Positions 45,661 to 54,041 of a stretch of 64,000 nt of DNA are shown here, piece by piece. Both the position numbers and the translations under genes were made by a program. A model generated the notes under the pieces. It had not been told where the DNA came from. It made no database searches and worked only from the letters and a program-made list of their open reading frames with translations. Source of the DNA: Thiolinea disciformis DSM 14473 (GTDB taxonomy: Bacteria > Pseudomonadota > Gammaproteobacteria > Thiotrichales > Thiotrichaceae); contig NZ_AQVE01000011.1 in the NCBI RefSeq assembly GCF_000371925.1, positions 40,418 to 104,417 on the forward strand. The letters are read 5' to 3'. Position 1 is the stretch's first letter. Each line of letters starts with the position of its first letter.

Positions 45661-47471
45661 TGATTGATTTCACTCAATAAAATTTGTTTAATGGTTTTTT
45701 CAGGGTTATGGCTGGTTTTTGCATATCTGTCGCAGAATTGCCTCCTAGCATGTTGAATTTCACTTTGCATCCACCATTGATCAATATTGTTCCAGATTTC
45801 ATTTATTTTTATCGCAATAGATGTTGGTGAAAAATGAATAATTCCAACATCAACTAATAATTGATAGTAGGGCTTGGCACTTTCCCGCAAATGTTCAAAG
45901 TCATTTTGCCAAAAAGCAAGTGTTGGAATATTTAATGCTAAAGTTTCCAGAATCCCTGTTGAATCATAACTATGAACGATTATTCTACTTTGAGAAACTA
46001 ATTGATCGATTTTTCTATTTCCAGTGTCCACATTTAGTTTTTGATCAAATTCTTTCCATCTATTTATGTCATCCCATGTCTGATACTTATAACCTGAGTG
46101 CAATCGTATAGTCAGATTTTCTCTAATCGTTGAATCTAATTTCTTAACAAAATCTATTTGATCTAAAAAATATTCATTATATTCGCTGGTATTGTCCCAT
46201 GTAGTGATACGATGGCCTAAAGGTAATTCTATTAATAATAATCCACCGTTTGGATTATAAGTATTTTTAATCTTCTTTGTTTTTTTCAATATGAAGGTAG
46301 GAATATGTTGTGGTAACCCATCTGTCCAACCCCAAGTTAGAAATTTTTTAGAGGTTACTTCTTCAATAGATGGATTTACGTAGCGATGAGTGCCATAGTT
46401 ATTTCCATGTTGTCCTACAATATAAGGTATATTTATTTCAATCTTTTTTGCTACCCATAGTTTGAAGATTTCATCAGTATCGAAATTATTGCTTGTAAAA
46501 ATAAATTTTGGATGATTAGGCCAGTATTGTTGTCTAGTTAAATGATCTAACTCTTGGAATGCTTCTAAATAACATATAGGTATTAATTGGAATAAAAGAG
46601 CTCGTATAATATATTCTAATTTGTCTTGTGTATTATTGTTTAATTGTGCGGCTAATTGTTCTCTTAGCAAAGAATTTACTTTAGTTGATGTGCTAAATGA
46701 AGATGATTGCCATGTGTGCGGAAACTGTCCAAAAGATAATTGAAGTTTAAGTTCTTTTTCTTTTGGAAGATAACTGTTTATAATAAATGCATCAGTTTCT
46801 TTAGTAAAAAGACGTTGACTTAATTTATTTGCTTTTTTGTAGACTGAAACAGCATATTTTTTTAAACTGAGTGATATAGGTTGAGTGCTTTGCTTAAAAA
46901 AAAAGGACTCTTCAGTATGATTTACATTAATGAAATTAATTGATATGTTTTTTATGTCCAAAAAATCTAATAAGTGCGCTGTTAAGATATTATTCCAATA
47001 AGAGTCGTTAAAGGACCATATTGCATCATAAGAGTTAGTTGTTGCTAAGGTATAATGATTTTTATTAAATGTTGTTATTCCTGAAACGTTATAATTCTGG
47101 AGACATTGCTCTAGTGTTTTAGTTCTATTAATTATCACGTTAATATAACGTCTTAACCAGTGGCCTAGTATAATTTTCCACGAACGTTGAGTGTAATGTG
47201 TATTGTGATATTGGTTAAGTATTACAGTAATTTGGGGCAGAATTTTATTTTCTATAGCTATCGCTTCAACATAGTCTTTATCTTTTTGCACTGGCTCCAA
47301 ACCGTAGGGAGATGCAATAATCGCATTCATTGTTTGCCAGATTTTTTTTTTACTATGAAGCAAGCACCATTCTCCTAAAAATATTACAGGTCTATCAAAT
47401 TTCCACGTTTTTTCATCCGCAGTGCAAATTAAATGTCTAGGAATATTATCGTTTGAAGGTTTAGCAAGCAT
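45657..47471 (-). CDS. LIC12162-family putative transferase
   Basis: The protein has 604 aa. It starts with the family's signature HLICTADEKTWKFDRPVIF followed by LGEWC, and continues with a long poorly conserved middle. The C-terminal part has QHGNNYGTHRYV, LTWGWTDGLPQHIPTF and RIIVHSYDSTGILETLALNI with TLAFWQ, resembling CDP-glycerol- or GT-B-type transferases. The family often lies beside nonulosonic acid genes, as here next to pseI. A role as a nonulosonic acid transferase is inferred, not shown. AT-rich DNA; start site weakly marked. Confidence 0.78.
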   Translation of the reverse strand: MLAKPSNDNIPRHLICTADEKTWKFDRPVIFLGEWCLLHSKKKIWQTMNAIIASPYGLEPVQKDKDYVEAIAIENKILPQITVILNQYHNTHYTQRSWKIILGHWLRRYINVIINRTKTLEQCLQNYNVSGITTFNKNHYTLATTNSYDAIWSFNDSYWNNILTAHLLDFLDIKNISINFINVNHTEESFFFKQSTQPISLSLKKYAVSVYKKANKLSQRLFTKETDAFIINSYLPKEKELKLQLSFGQFPHTWQSSSFSTSTKVNSLLREQLAAQLNNNTQDKLEYIIRALLFQLIPICYLEAFQELDHLTRQQYWPNHPKFIFTSNNFDTDEIFKLWVAKKIEINIPYIVGQHGNNYGTHRYVNPSIEEVTSKKFLTWGWTDGLPQHIPTFILKKTKKIKNTYNPNGGLLLIELPLGHRITTWDNTSEYNEYFLDQIDFVKKLDSTIRENLTIRLHSGYKYQTWDDINRWKEFDQKLNVDTGNRKIDQLVSQSRIIVHSYDSTGILETLALNIPTLAFWQNDFEHLRESAKPYYQLLVDVGIIHFSPTSIAIKINEIWNNIDQWWMQSEIQHARRQFCDRYAKTSHNPEKTIKQILLSEINQ

Positions 47472-47498
47472 TTATGTGATATTTCATCTGTCTATAAG

Positions 47499-48551
47499 TT
47501 ATTGCAACATTGCCCAAGATACGGGAGTGTTTCTTTTTATATTATCTGTGATTTTTTTACCTAATATTTCAGTTAGATATTTAGGAGCTAAACCAAACCC
47601 TGGTCTGACACTTCTCACACATTCTTCGGTAATTATTTCTCCCGCTTCCATATCCTTGACAAAATATAAAGAACGTCTAAACTTAACGTTTCCTTGTTCA
47701 CTAGATTTCATTCCATAATCTACTTGCCCTAACGCTTCCCAAGCTGTTTTAGTGTCCCGACACAATGCGGCTAATTCCTGTGGCTCTAGCGAGAAGCTGT
47801 CATCGGGACCGCCACCGTTACGGTCAAGTGTCACATGCTTTTCAATGATTGAAGCGCCCAAAGCAATACTGGTAACTGCTGTTGTGTTATCAATTGTGTG
47901 ATCTGAAAGCCCTGTGACTAATCCAAAACGTTGAATCATGTCAGGTATTGTTCGTAAATTATAATCAGACGCTGGGGCAGGGTAACCACTAACACAATGC
48001 AAAATAGCGAGTTCTATACATCCACCTTCTCGTGCTGCTTCAATCGCTTCTTGTATTTCCTCTGCATCTGCCATACCTGTTGAGATTATTATGGGTTTAC
48101 CTGTGCTAGCAGCATATTTAATTAATGGAAGGTCAACTGCCTCAAATGACGCAATTTTGTAAGCAGGTGCATTCAGGTCTTCCAGTAGATCAATTGCCGT
48201 ATTATCAAAGGGGGAGCTAAAAATAGTAATGCCTAATCGATAAGCATAGTCGAATAAGGGTTTATGCCAGTCCCATGGAAGATGGGCTTCCTTATAAAGA
48301 TCATAAAGTGTTCGGCCATCCCATAGGCCTCCAAAAACTTTGAATTCGTCAGTATCACAATTGAGCGTAATTGTATCTGGTCGATAAGTTTGAAGTTTAA
48401 TAGCAGACGCTCCTGCATTTTTTGCTTTATCTATGATTTTAAAGGCTCTATCAATAGAGCCATTGTGGTTAGCTGATATTTCAGCAATTATATAAGGTGG
48501 GCAGTTTGCACCGATGGTTGTACCATCAATAATAATGTTAGGTATTTTCAT
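47499..48551 (-). CDS. pseI: Pseudaminic acid synthase
   Basis: The protein has 350 aa. The NeuB-like TIM barrel has YIIAEISANHNGSIDRAFKI, AIKLQTYRPDTITLNCD, IFSSPFDNTAIDLLEDL, IISTGMADAEEIQEAIEAA and IIEKHVTLDRNGGGPDDSF. A C-terminal SAF (antifreeze-like) domain begins near residue 285 (RRSLYFVKDMEAGEIITEEC). It condenses PEP with a 2,4-diacetamido-2,4,6-trideoxy-altrose to pseudaminic acid. The GGGPDDSFS form is that of PseI more than NeuB. It lies in a cluster with pseB, pseC and pseF. Confidence 0.93.
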   Translation of the reverse strand: MKIPNIIIDGTTIGANCPPYIIAEISANHNGSIDRAFKIIDKAKNAGASAIKLQTYRPDTITLNCDTDEFKVFGGLWDGRTLYDLYKEAHLPWDWHKPLFDYAYRLGITIFSSPFDNTAIDLLEDLNAPAYKIASFEAVDLPLIKYAASTGKPIIISTGMADAEEIQEAIEAAREGGCIELAILHCVSGYPAPASDYNLRTIPDMIQRFGLVTGLSDHTIDNTTAVTSIALGASIIEKHVTLDRNGGGPDDSFSLEPQELAALCRDTKTAWEALGQVDYGMKSSEQGNVKFRRSLYFVKDMEAGEIITEECVRSVRPGFGLAPKYLTEILGKKITDNIKRNTPVSWAMLQ

Positions 48552-48560
48552 AATGTGGCT

Positions 48561-49217
48561 TCATTTTAAGACAGAAGGAAGATCAGCAATTTTCTGTATC
48601 TGAAGTTTGGCATCAAAACCAGGTTTGGCTATGACTTTACTGTGTTCACCAGTCAAAACTCGGACAGTTAATACTCCAAGATGGTTAAGATTAACAAAAT
48701 CTTTGGCTGGATTATCTCCGATATAGGCCATATCAGACCATTCACATTTTTCTAGTTTACGGATAAGGTCAAAGCAATAAATAGATGGTTTAGCATGCTT
48801 TATACTGTAGCGATGTGTGATAAAAATTTTTCTAAAGAATGGTTCAATTGCCAAAGCCTGAATTTTGTTAGCCTGAACATTTTTATTACCATCAGTAACC
48901 AGATAAAGATGACGAGCATTGTAGTCTTCTAAAATTTTTTTTGCTTCAGGAAATAATTGTATATTTGGTTTATGCTGACGATACTTTTGTAAACAATGTT
49001 GTACTAATTTCTTTGAAAAGCAGTTTTTGCTGTTAAGCAATTCATTGAACACAGAACCACGACCTTGCATTTTAAGTGTATCCATCATTATCTTAAGGCT
49101 CAGGCTTTCGTCCCACCCATAGTGCATCCTAAGCATTTCTGCTACTGCTTGAAAACCACTTTCCACGAACGTGTGTTCTGGATAAAGCGTATCATCAAGG
49201 TCAAATATTAAAATCAT
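48561..49217 (-). CDS. HAD-family hydrolase
   Basis: The protein has 218 aa. HAD motif I is FDLDDTLYPEH (D6 and D8), motif II is LVTDGNK and motif III/IV is MAYIGDNPAKDFVNLNHLG. A helical cap lies between residues about 15 and 85. The family dephosphorylates sugar phosphates or nucleotides. It overlaps the SDR/ATP-grasp fusion by 4 nt and lies 9 nt before pseI. It could replace a missing pathway step, but this is inference. Confidence 0.85.
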   Translation of the reverse strand: MILIFDLDDTLYPEHTFVESGFQAVAEMLRMHYGWDESLSLKIMMDTLKMQGRGSVFNELLNSKNCFSKKLVQHCLQKYRQHKPNIQLFPEAKKILEDYNARHLYLVTDGNKNVQANKIQALAIEPFFRKIFITHRYSIKHAKPSIYCFDLIRKLEKCEWSDMAYIGDNPAKDFVNLNHLGVLTVRVLTGEHSKVIAKPGFDAKLQIQKIADLPSVLK

Positions 49218-51130
49218 GCGGTAAAATGTAAATCAGATGGAATACGTACCTGTTTGATTTCGCTTGAAATGCGTGTGAAAGGGTAATCGTCTACATTAAC
49301 GCTCAGAGACTCTAATAATGACCAATAAAGACTATCTAGTCCAGCAGCAATAGCAGTAGTTGAAGCGCCACCAAAACGTGCGTTACATTCTATAATTTGT
49401 AATTGATTTTGTTTTGTAATTATGGCCTGTAACACTACTGGACCTGAGAGCTTTAATGTTTCTAGTACTTTAATTACCATTATTTCGATGTTTACGTCAC
49501 GAAAAGTCGTCGTAACTTGAGATTCACCATTAGTTACTAGTTCACGCCTACGCAGAATAACACCTTTAACTTTATGGTTTCTATTTAACCAAGCGTCAAC
49601 ACTAATTTCTATCCCTTCTATATAGGGCTGAATTATACCTTGATCCAATTTTTGTAAATATGCTTGTGCAGCTTTTCTATCTAAATTAATACCAATAGAC
49701 CGACTACCTGAACCAAAGCGCTCTTTGACAACATAAGCTGTTGCAGTTACTGACTCAATATTTGTTTCTGTTGGGATAAATGGAAGTGCGTGAGATTTTC
49801 CAAAATTTGCAAATGCTAATTTGTCAATACATGTTTCCAAAGAGGCTTCGGATGCAACTATTACTTGAATGCCAGCTTCAGCGAAAACTGAGGAAGATTT
49901 GGCCCAGAACAGTAACTCGCCATCACGAGTAGGTAAAATAGTAGTTATTCCTCTTTCTTTGCAACCTTGTATAAGTTCAGCGAGGTAAACTTCTTTCGTA
50001 GGTGGCATACACCAGAAATCATCCGCCACATGGCATGAAAGTGCAATGGTCGACAAATCACCAGCTATAACTTTAGCATCAGGATGTACTTTACGAGCCG
50101 AACGCTGCATTGCCTGTATGAGCGGGATTTTTCGTGAAGCACTACTAACTAAAATGATAGGAATTTTTGGATTTGCATATAGCGATTCTTCAATTCGTTT
50201 ACGCTCAAACTCGATTATTTTAGGAATAGCAGTTTCTAGTGTATAAGAAGGCAACCAGCCAATTTGATTTAAATAATGGCTCATATCTGCTTGAGATGCT
50301 TCAAAAGGAATTTCTGATTCAACCTCATTAATTTTTATATCTGGAAAGTGCTGTTTCAATATATTTAAGACATCCTGAACTTGTCGTGATTTACCTGTTC
50401 CAAGATTAATGATTCCATCCACTTCATTATTTTCTGCCAGTCGAATTAAACCCTCAGCAGAGTCACCAGCATAAATGTAGTCAAAAATCCCTTCAGGACG
50501 ATATACAGTGAGAGCTTTTTTTTGCAGTAAATCACGTATCCAACGTGAGATAATATCACGTGAGTTGCAACCATACCCACGATAAATTCTAGCACAGATG
50601 GTAGTAAATTGTTTAGATTTAAATTGATTAATAAAGCGAAGCTCGATTTCATGGCTTAGTTTAGCCATACCTGTTAAATTCCGAGGTAGAATCGAGTCCG
50701 ATTCTTTTAGTGATCGGATTTGAGTGTGCGCTTTATTGAATTGGTAAAGCCTTGGATCATAGATCAAATAGCTAGATGCAAATACAACGCGACGTAATGA
50801 GGGAAAATCCTTTACAAGAGTCATCAGGTAGTGACTGAGACGTACGTTGTGCCAAAAATTCTCTTCCCAAAATTCGTAGCTTTCTGCACTACGTTCGAAT
50901 GTAGCTGCTAAATGTATGAAGATTTCAGGTTGAAATTGTGCTAATTCATCGCTTGTCATCGTGTTAAGATCACCTTGTCGATAAATTACATCACTAGTAA
51001 AAGTATTTGGACGAAATTTAAGGTCTCCTACCATAACAATTGCACCGCGCATAATCAAACGCGGGACTATCTCAAGACCAATAACACCAGCACCACCACT
51101 GACAAAAATATGTTTACCTCTGATACTCAT
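49214..51130 (-). CDS. SDR-ATP-grasp fusion protein
   Basis: The protein has 638 aa. Residues about 1-310 are an extended SDR (NAD site FVSGGAGVIGLEIVPRLIM, DYIYAGDSAEGLIRLAE), but the YxxxK site reads T153-G-M-A-K157, so the tyrosine is missing. Residues about 320-638 are an ATP-grasp ligase of the CPSase type: ILPTRDGELLFWAK, VVKERFGSGSRSIGI, EGIEISVDAWL and IIECNARFGGASTTAIAAG. Such ligases join a carboxylate to an amine. The fusion and location inside the pse block suggest attachment of an amino acid or similar group to the sugar (inference). The start is ATGA-coupled with the GNAT gene at 51127. Confidence 0.85.
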   Translation of the reverse strand: MSIRGKHIFVSGGAGVIGLEIVPRLIMRGAIVMVGDLKFRPNTFTSDVIYRQGDLNTMTSDELAQFQPEIFIHLAATFERSAESYEFWEENFWHNVRLSHYLMTLVKDFPSLRRVVFASSYLIYDPRLYQFNKAHTQIRSLKESDSILPRNLTGMAKLSHEIELRFINQFKSKQFTTICARIYRGYGCNSRDIISRWIRDLLQKKALTVYRPEGIFDYIYAGDSAEGLIRLAENNEVDGIINLGTGKSRQVQDVLNILKQHFPDIKINEVESEIPFEASQADMSHYLNQIGWLPSYTLETAIPKIIEFERKRIEESLYANPKIPIILVSSASRKIPLIQAMQRSARKVHPDAKVIAGDLSTIALSCHVADDFWCMPPTKEVYLAELIQGCKERGITTILPTRDGELLFWAKSSSVFAEAGIQVIVASEASLETCIDKLAFANFGKSHALPFIPTETNIESVTATAYVVKERFGSGSRSIGINLDRKAAQAYLQKLDQGIIQPYIEGIEISVDAWLNRNHKVKGVILRRRELVTNGESQVTTTFRDVNIEIMVIKVLETLKLSGPVVLQAIITKQNQLQIIECNARFGGASTTAIAAGLDSLYWSLLESLSVNVDDYPFTRISSEIKQVRIPSDLHFTA

Positions 51131-51699
51131 TTAGTTAGACACCCATGAAGAATTGAATCAATAAAGTGGTCATTAATTCTGATATTATCACGTAAAACCC
51201 CTTCTCTTATAAAACTATTAGCCTCTAATATGGATATATGAAGAGGACGAATATTATAGGTTTCGGTAAACAATCGATGTAGTTTTAGATCCTCAAAAGC
51301 CAATTGCTTTATTAGAAATAAAAAATTAGAAAAGCAAGTAGTATAAACTAAACTATCTTTCACTTTTTCAGGTGAAAGCAAAAACGAAACCTCTGATCTA
51401 GAATCCTCCCAATTAATGTGTACTAGACCACCATAGCCAATAAGTTGATGAGCCTGCTCTAGGCCAAGTAAGATGTTGGGAGGCTTAGGGTGTGCCATCG
51501 TAGGCCAAATATTCTGTTCGTAATAGTCCACTTGTTGTTGGACGTCGATAGGATTTTTCTGTCTTAGCACATCCATTTGAGCGTTACGCCACTGTCTTAT
51601 AGATTCAATGTCTGTGGGTTGAACAGCGCGCAGCTCAAAGTTTCCTATTGATAATTGTGGGCGCGGCATTACTGCGTAACGCATGGGATAGAAACTCAT
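51127..51699 (-). CDS. GNAT-family acetyltransferase, possible PseH
   Basis: The protein has 190 aa. LSIGNFELRAVQPTDIESIR, QWRNAQMDVLRQ and LIGYGGLVHINWEDSRSEVS with LHRLFTETYNIRPLHISILE show a GNAT fold. PseH acetylates the 4-amino group of the PseC product, and the place within the pse genes makes that the leading guess. Direct similarity to PseH cannot be proven by eye. It overlaps both neighbours by 4 nt. Confidence 0.75.
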   Translation of the reverse strand: MSFYPMRYAVMPRPQLSIGNFELRAVQPTDIESIRQWRNAQMDVLRQKNPIDVQQQVDYYEQNIWPTMAHPKPPNILLGLEQAHQLIGYGGLVHINWEDSRSEVSFLLSPEKVKDSLVYTTCFSNFLFLIKQLAFEDLKLHRLFTETYNIRPLHISILEANSFIREGVLRDNIRINDHFIDSILHGCLTK

Positions 51700-52448
51700 T
51701 CTATTATTAAATAAGATGTTAGTGGACTCATTGGATCTCGCCGTATTGCATAACGCGATAAACCTAATACTTCACGTAAAGCGATAGTTTCACCTGGAAA
51801 TTCAGGTGTGTTAAGCTCATCGAATGCTAAAACACTGCCTTTTGTTAAATGTGGCAAGATAGCTTTCAGACAATCATGAGTTGGTTGATAAATATCAAAA
51901 TCAAAATACGCAAGTGCCACAATAGTTTCAGGATTATTTTTGAGATATTCTGGCAAAGTTACTGTTGCATCACCTTTAACGAGAGCATATTTTTTTTTAT
52001 GTGGGATTGGAGCGTTTTGATTATGGAAATCCAAAATTTCATCTAATTCGTCAGGCCATCCGTCAATGACTCCATAATCTCCTGGCTGGACTCCTCCTCC
52101 ATCTTGTGATTCTACCGAAGGAAAACCAGTAAAAGTATCGAATCCAATAATCTTTCGATTATAGTTGAATGGCTCGTGTATACCCCTCAGTGCCGAAAAT
52201 AATGCTAAATTTTGCCCCCAGCGCACCCCGAATTCCATTACAACACCATGCACAGGCACTATCATTTGATAAATTCTTTGCATAAAGTTTATTCGAGAGA
52301 GTGTTTGCCGAGTTAAATATAAACCGATGTTGTCCAGTAATTCACTATCAGGTATTTGAGATGCACGCAAACGATTAACAAGAGTTTGTTTTCTTTTAAT
52401 CTCTGATTGAGTTGAGCCTACAACTGTTCTGATATCTGTATTTTTCAT
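51696..52448 (-). CDS. TylF/MycF-type SAM-dependent methyltransferase
   Basis: The protein has 250 aa. VMEFGVRWGQNLALFSALRG is the SAM site; IIGFDTFTGFPSVESQDGG, LAYFDFDIYQPTHDCLKAIL and VLAFDELNTPEFPGETIAL are typical of the TylF O-methyltransferase family, which uses Mg2+ and an Asp-rich site. In databases, similar proteins often carry wrong names. It probably methylates a sugar hydroxyl. It lies 5 nt after the methyltransferase at 52454 in the pse block. Confidence 0.82.
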   Translation of the reverse strand: MKNTDIRTVVGSTQSEIKRKQTLVNRLRASQIPDSELLDNIGLYLTRQTLSRINFMQRIYQMIVPVHGVVMEFGVRWGQNLALFSALRGIHEPFNYNRKIIGFDTFTGFPSVESQDGGGVQPGDYGVIDGWPDELDEILDFHNQNAPIPHKKKYALVKGDATVTLPEYLKNNPETIVALAYFDFDIYQPTHDCLKAILPHLTKGSVLAFDELNTPEFPGETIALREVLGLSRYAIRRDPMSPLTSYLIIE

Positions 52449-52453
52449 ATTGC

Positions 52454-53341
52454 TTAATCTGCTTGTAAAAAAATAGTTAAATTTCTCCCAATACCAAGCT
52501 TGGCCATCGCAGAATAAAATTCATTGGATATTTCGGCTCCTTGTACATGAATAAGATTTTCAATTTGAACTCTGGCTTGGTGAGATAGTTTGCCAAGTTC
52601 TTTATTTTTAATGTAATTCGAGTTTTGATTAAACAAAAACCAATCTATGGGGAAGTCTGCTAGCATTTCTAAACATTTCCACCCCGCGGCTGTAGTGGTT
52701 GCAGGTAAGGAAATGTGATTAAAGTAGGACAGGTGATCTGGTAGTGCTACCCAAAACTCTTTATCAATATAACCCAACTCGAGTGCTTTTTGTTGGATGA
52801 TAGAAAAATCATTAGGTACTGTGATAACAGCAATTCCATCTATTTCCAGCAAGGATTTTAGTGATTGAAGTAGTTTAATTGGTTCTAGTACATGCTCAAG
52901 AACATTTTGAAGCCAGACAACATGGTATTTATTACCTGCACTAATTTCTTCATCTAATAGTATAAAAATATCACCAGTTTGAAGGGTATCACGGCATTCA
53001 GGATTTTGAGAGTCAATGCCAGAGGAACTAAAATCAATTCCTTTTACTATCCAGCCTTGTTTGCGAAAATAAGCAAGGGCAAAACCTTCGCCACAGCCTA
53101 CATCTAAAAGCCTTGTTGCTTGTTGCTTGTTGCTTGTTTTTATTTTCTCTTTAATTATTAAATATTTTTGCTCAAGTTTAGCATTAAATAACGCTAATTC
53201 ATCAGTGCTGTAAGTGTGCTGATAACTTCCTAATGCATCTTGATAATATTTCTTAGCATAATAATCAGTTAGTTCTTGTTGCGATGGTTTTTGACTGACC
53301 TCCCAAAAACCAAGCTCATTTTTTTTGAGCTTATCTATCAT
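52454..53341 (-). CDS. Class I SAM-dependent methyltransferase
   Basis: The protein has 295 aa. The core is RLLDVGCGEGFALAYFRKQG, IDFSSSGIDSQNPEC and WLQNVLEHVLEPIKLLQSL. The N-terminal region (LGFWEVSQKPSQQELTDYYAKKYYQ, cited as ELTDYYAKKYYQ) is shared by many glycan-cluster methyltransferases. The product group is unknown. It starts 1 nt downstream of the pseF stop, so cotranslation is likely. Confidence 0.83.
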   Translation of the reverse strand: MIDKLKKNELGFWEVSQKPSQQELTDYYAKKYYQDALGSYQHTYSTDELALFNAKLEQKYLIIKEKIKTSNKQQATRLLDVGCGEGFALAYFRKQGWIVKGIDFSSSGIDSQNPECRDTLQTGDIFILLDEEISAGNKYHVVWLQNVLEHVLEPIKLLQSLKSLLEIDGIAVITVPNDFSIIQQKALELGYIDKEFWVALPDHLSYFNHISLPATTTAAGWKCLEMLADFPIDWFLFNQNSNYIKNKELGKLSHQARVQIENLIHVQGAEISNEFYSAMAKLGIGRNLTIFLQAD

Positions 53342-53342
53342 T

Positions 53343-54041
53343 TTATATAGCCCTCATATTGTGGACGGCTTTAAACATAAATTCCGCTCTAATCCAGTCT
53401 TCTTGCGTATCAATGTCTTGTACCAAATATCTAGGTAAGACGAGAGGATAAGAATTGGATAAAAAAACAGGCTTTTCTTCTAACCATGCTTTTCTATTTC
53501 CCCAGTAAAATTGACCTGCGTCGTGGTAAGCTTGTTCTAAATCCTGAGATCGAGTTTGAAAATGTTCAGGCGTAAACATCCTTACTATACCATTCGGCTG
53601 GACGGTAATAGCACGTTGAATAGGAAATGCATAACTAGTGACAGAGAAAACGTAATCGGCTTTTTGTTGTTGTATTAAACTTAGACCGTTTTGCAAAGCA
53701 TCGACAGAAATAAAAGGGGCTGTAGCATAAATGCAGCATACCAAATCAGGTATAATTTGGTTAAGCTCCAACCACTCAATGGCATGTTTAACTACAGGAA
53801 TTGTCCCAGTAAAATCATCTGCTAACTTAGCAGGACGAAAAAAGGGTACTTCTGCGCCAAAGCTTAATGCAACTGCGGCGATTTCTTTATCATCTGTGGA
53901 AACAATTACCCGATCAAAACAGCCACTTTGTAACGCTGCTTCAATTGACCATGCGATCATCTGCTTGCCACAAAAATCTTTAATATTTTTTCGTGGTATT
54001 CGTTTACTACCCCCACGTGCTGGAATAATAGCTACATTCAT
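53343..54041 (-). CDS. pseF: Pseudaminic acid cytidylyltransferase
   Basis: The protein is 232 aa from ATG 54041, which overlaps the pseC stop as ATGA; the frame runs open to 54071. NVAIIPARGGSKRIPRKNIK, DRVIVSTDDKEIAAVA, VCCIYATAPFISVDALQNGL and AYHDAGQFYWGN are typical of PseF. It activates pseudaminic acid with CTP to CMP-pseudaminic acid for transfer. It is the third gene in the pseB-pseC-pseF order. Confidence 0.94.
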   Translation of the reverse strand: MNVAIIPARGGSKRIPRKNIKDFCGKQMIAWSIEAALQSGCFDRVIVSTDDKEIAAVALSFGAEVPFFRPAKLADDFTGTIPVVKHAIEWLELNQIIPDLVCCIYATAPFISVDALQNGLSLIQQQKADYVFSVTSYAFPIQRAITVQPNGIVRMFTPEHFQTRSQDLEQAYHDAGQFYWGNRKAWLEEKPVFLSNSYPLVLPRYLVQDIDTQEDWIRAEFMFKAVHNMRAI

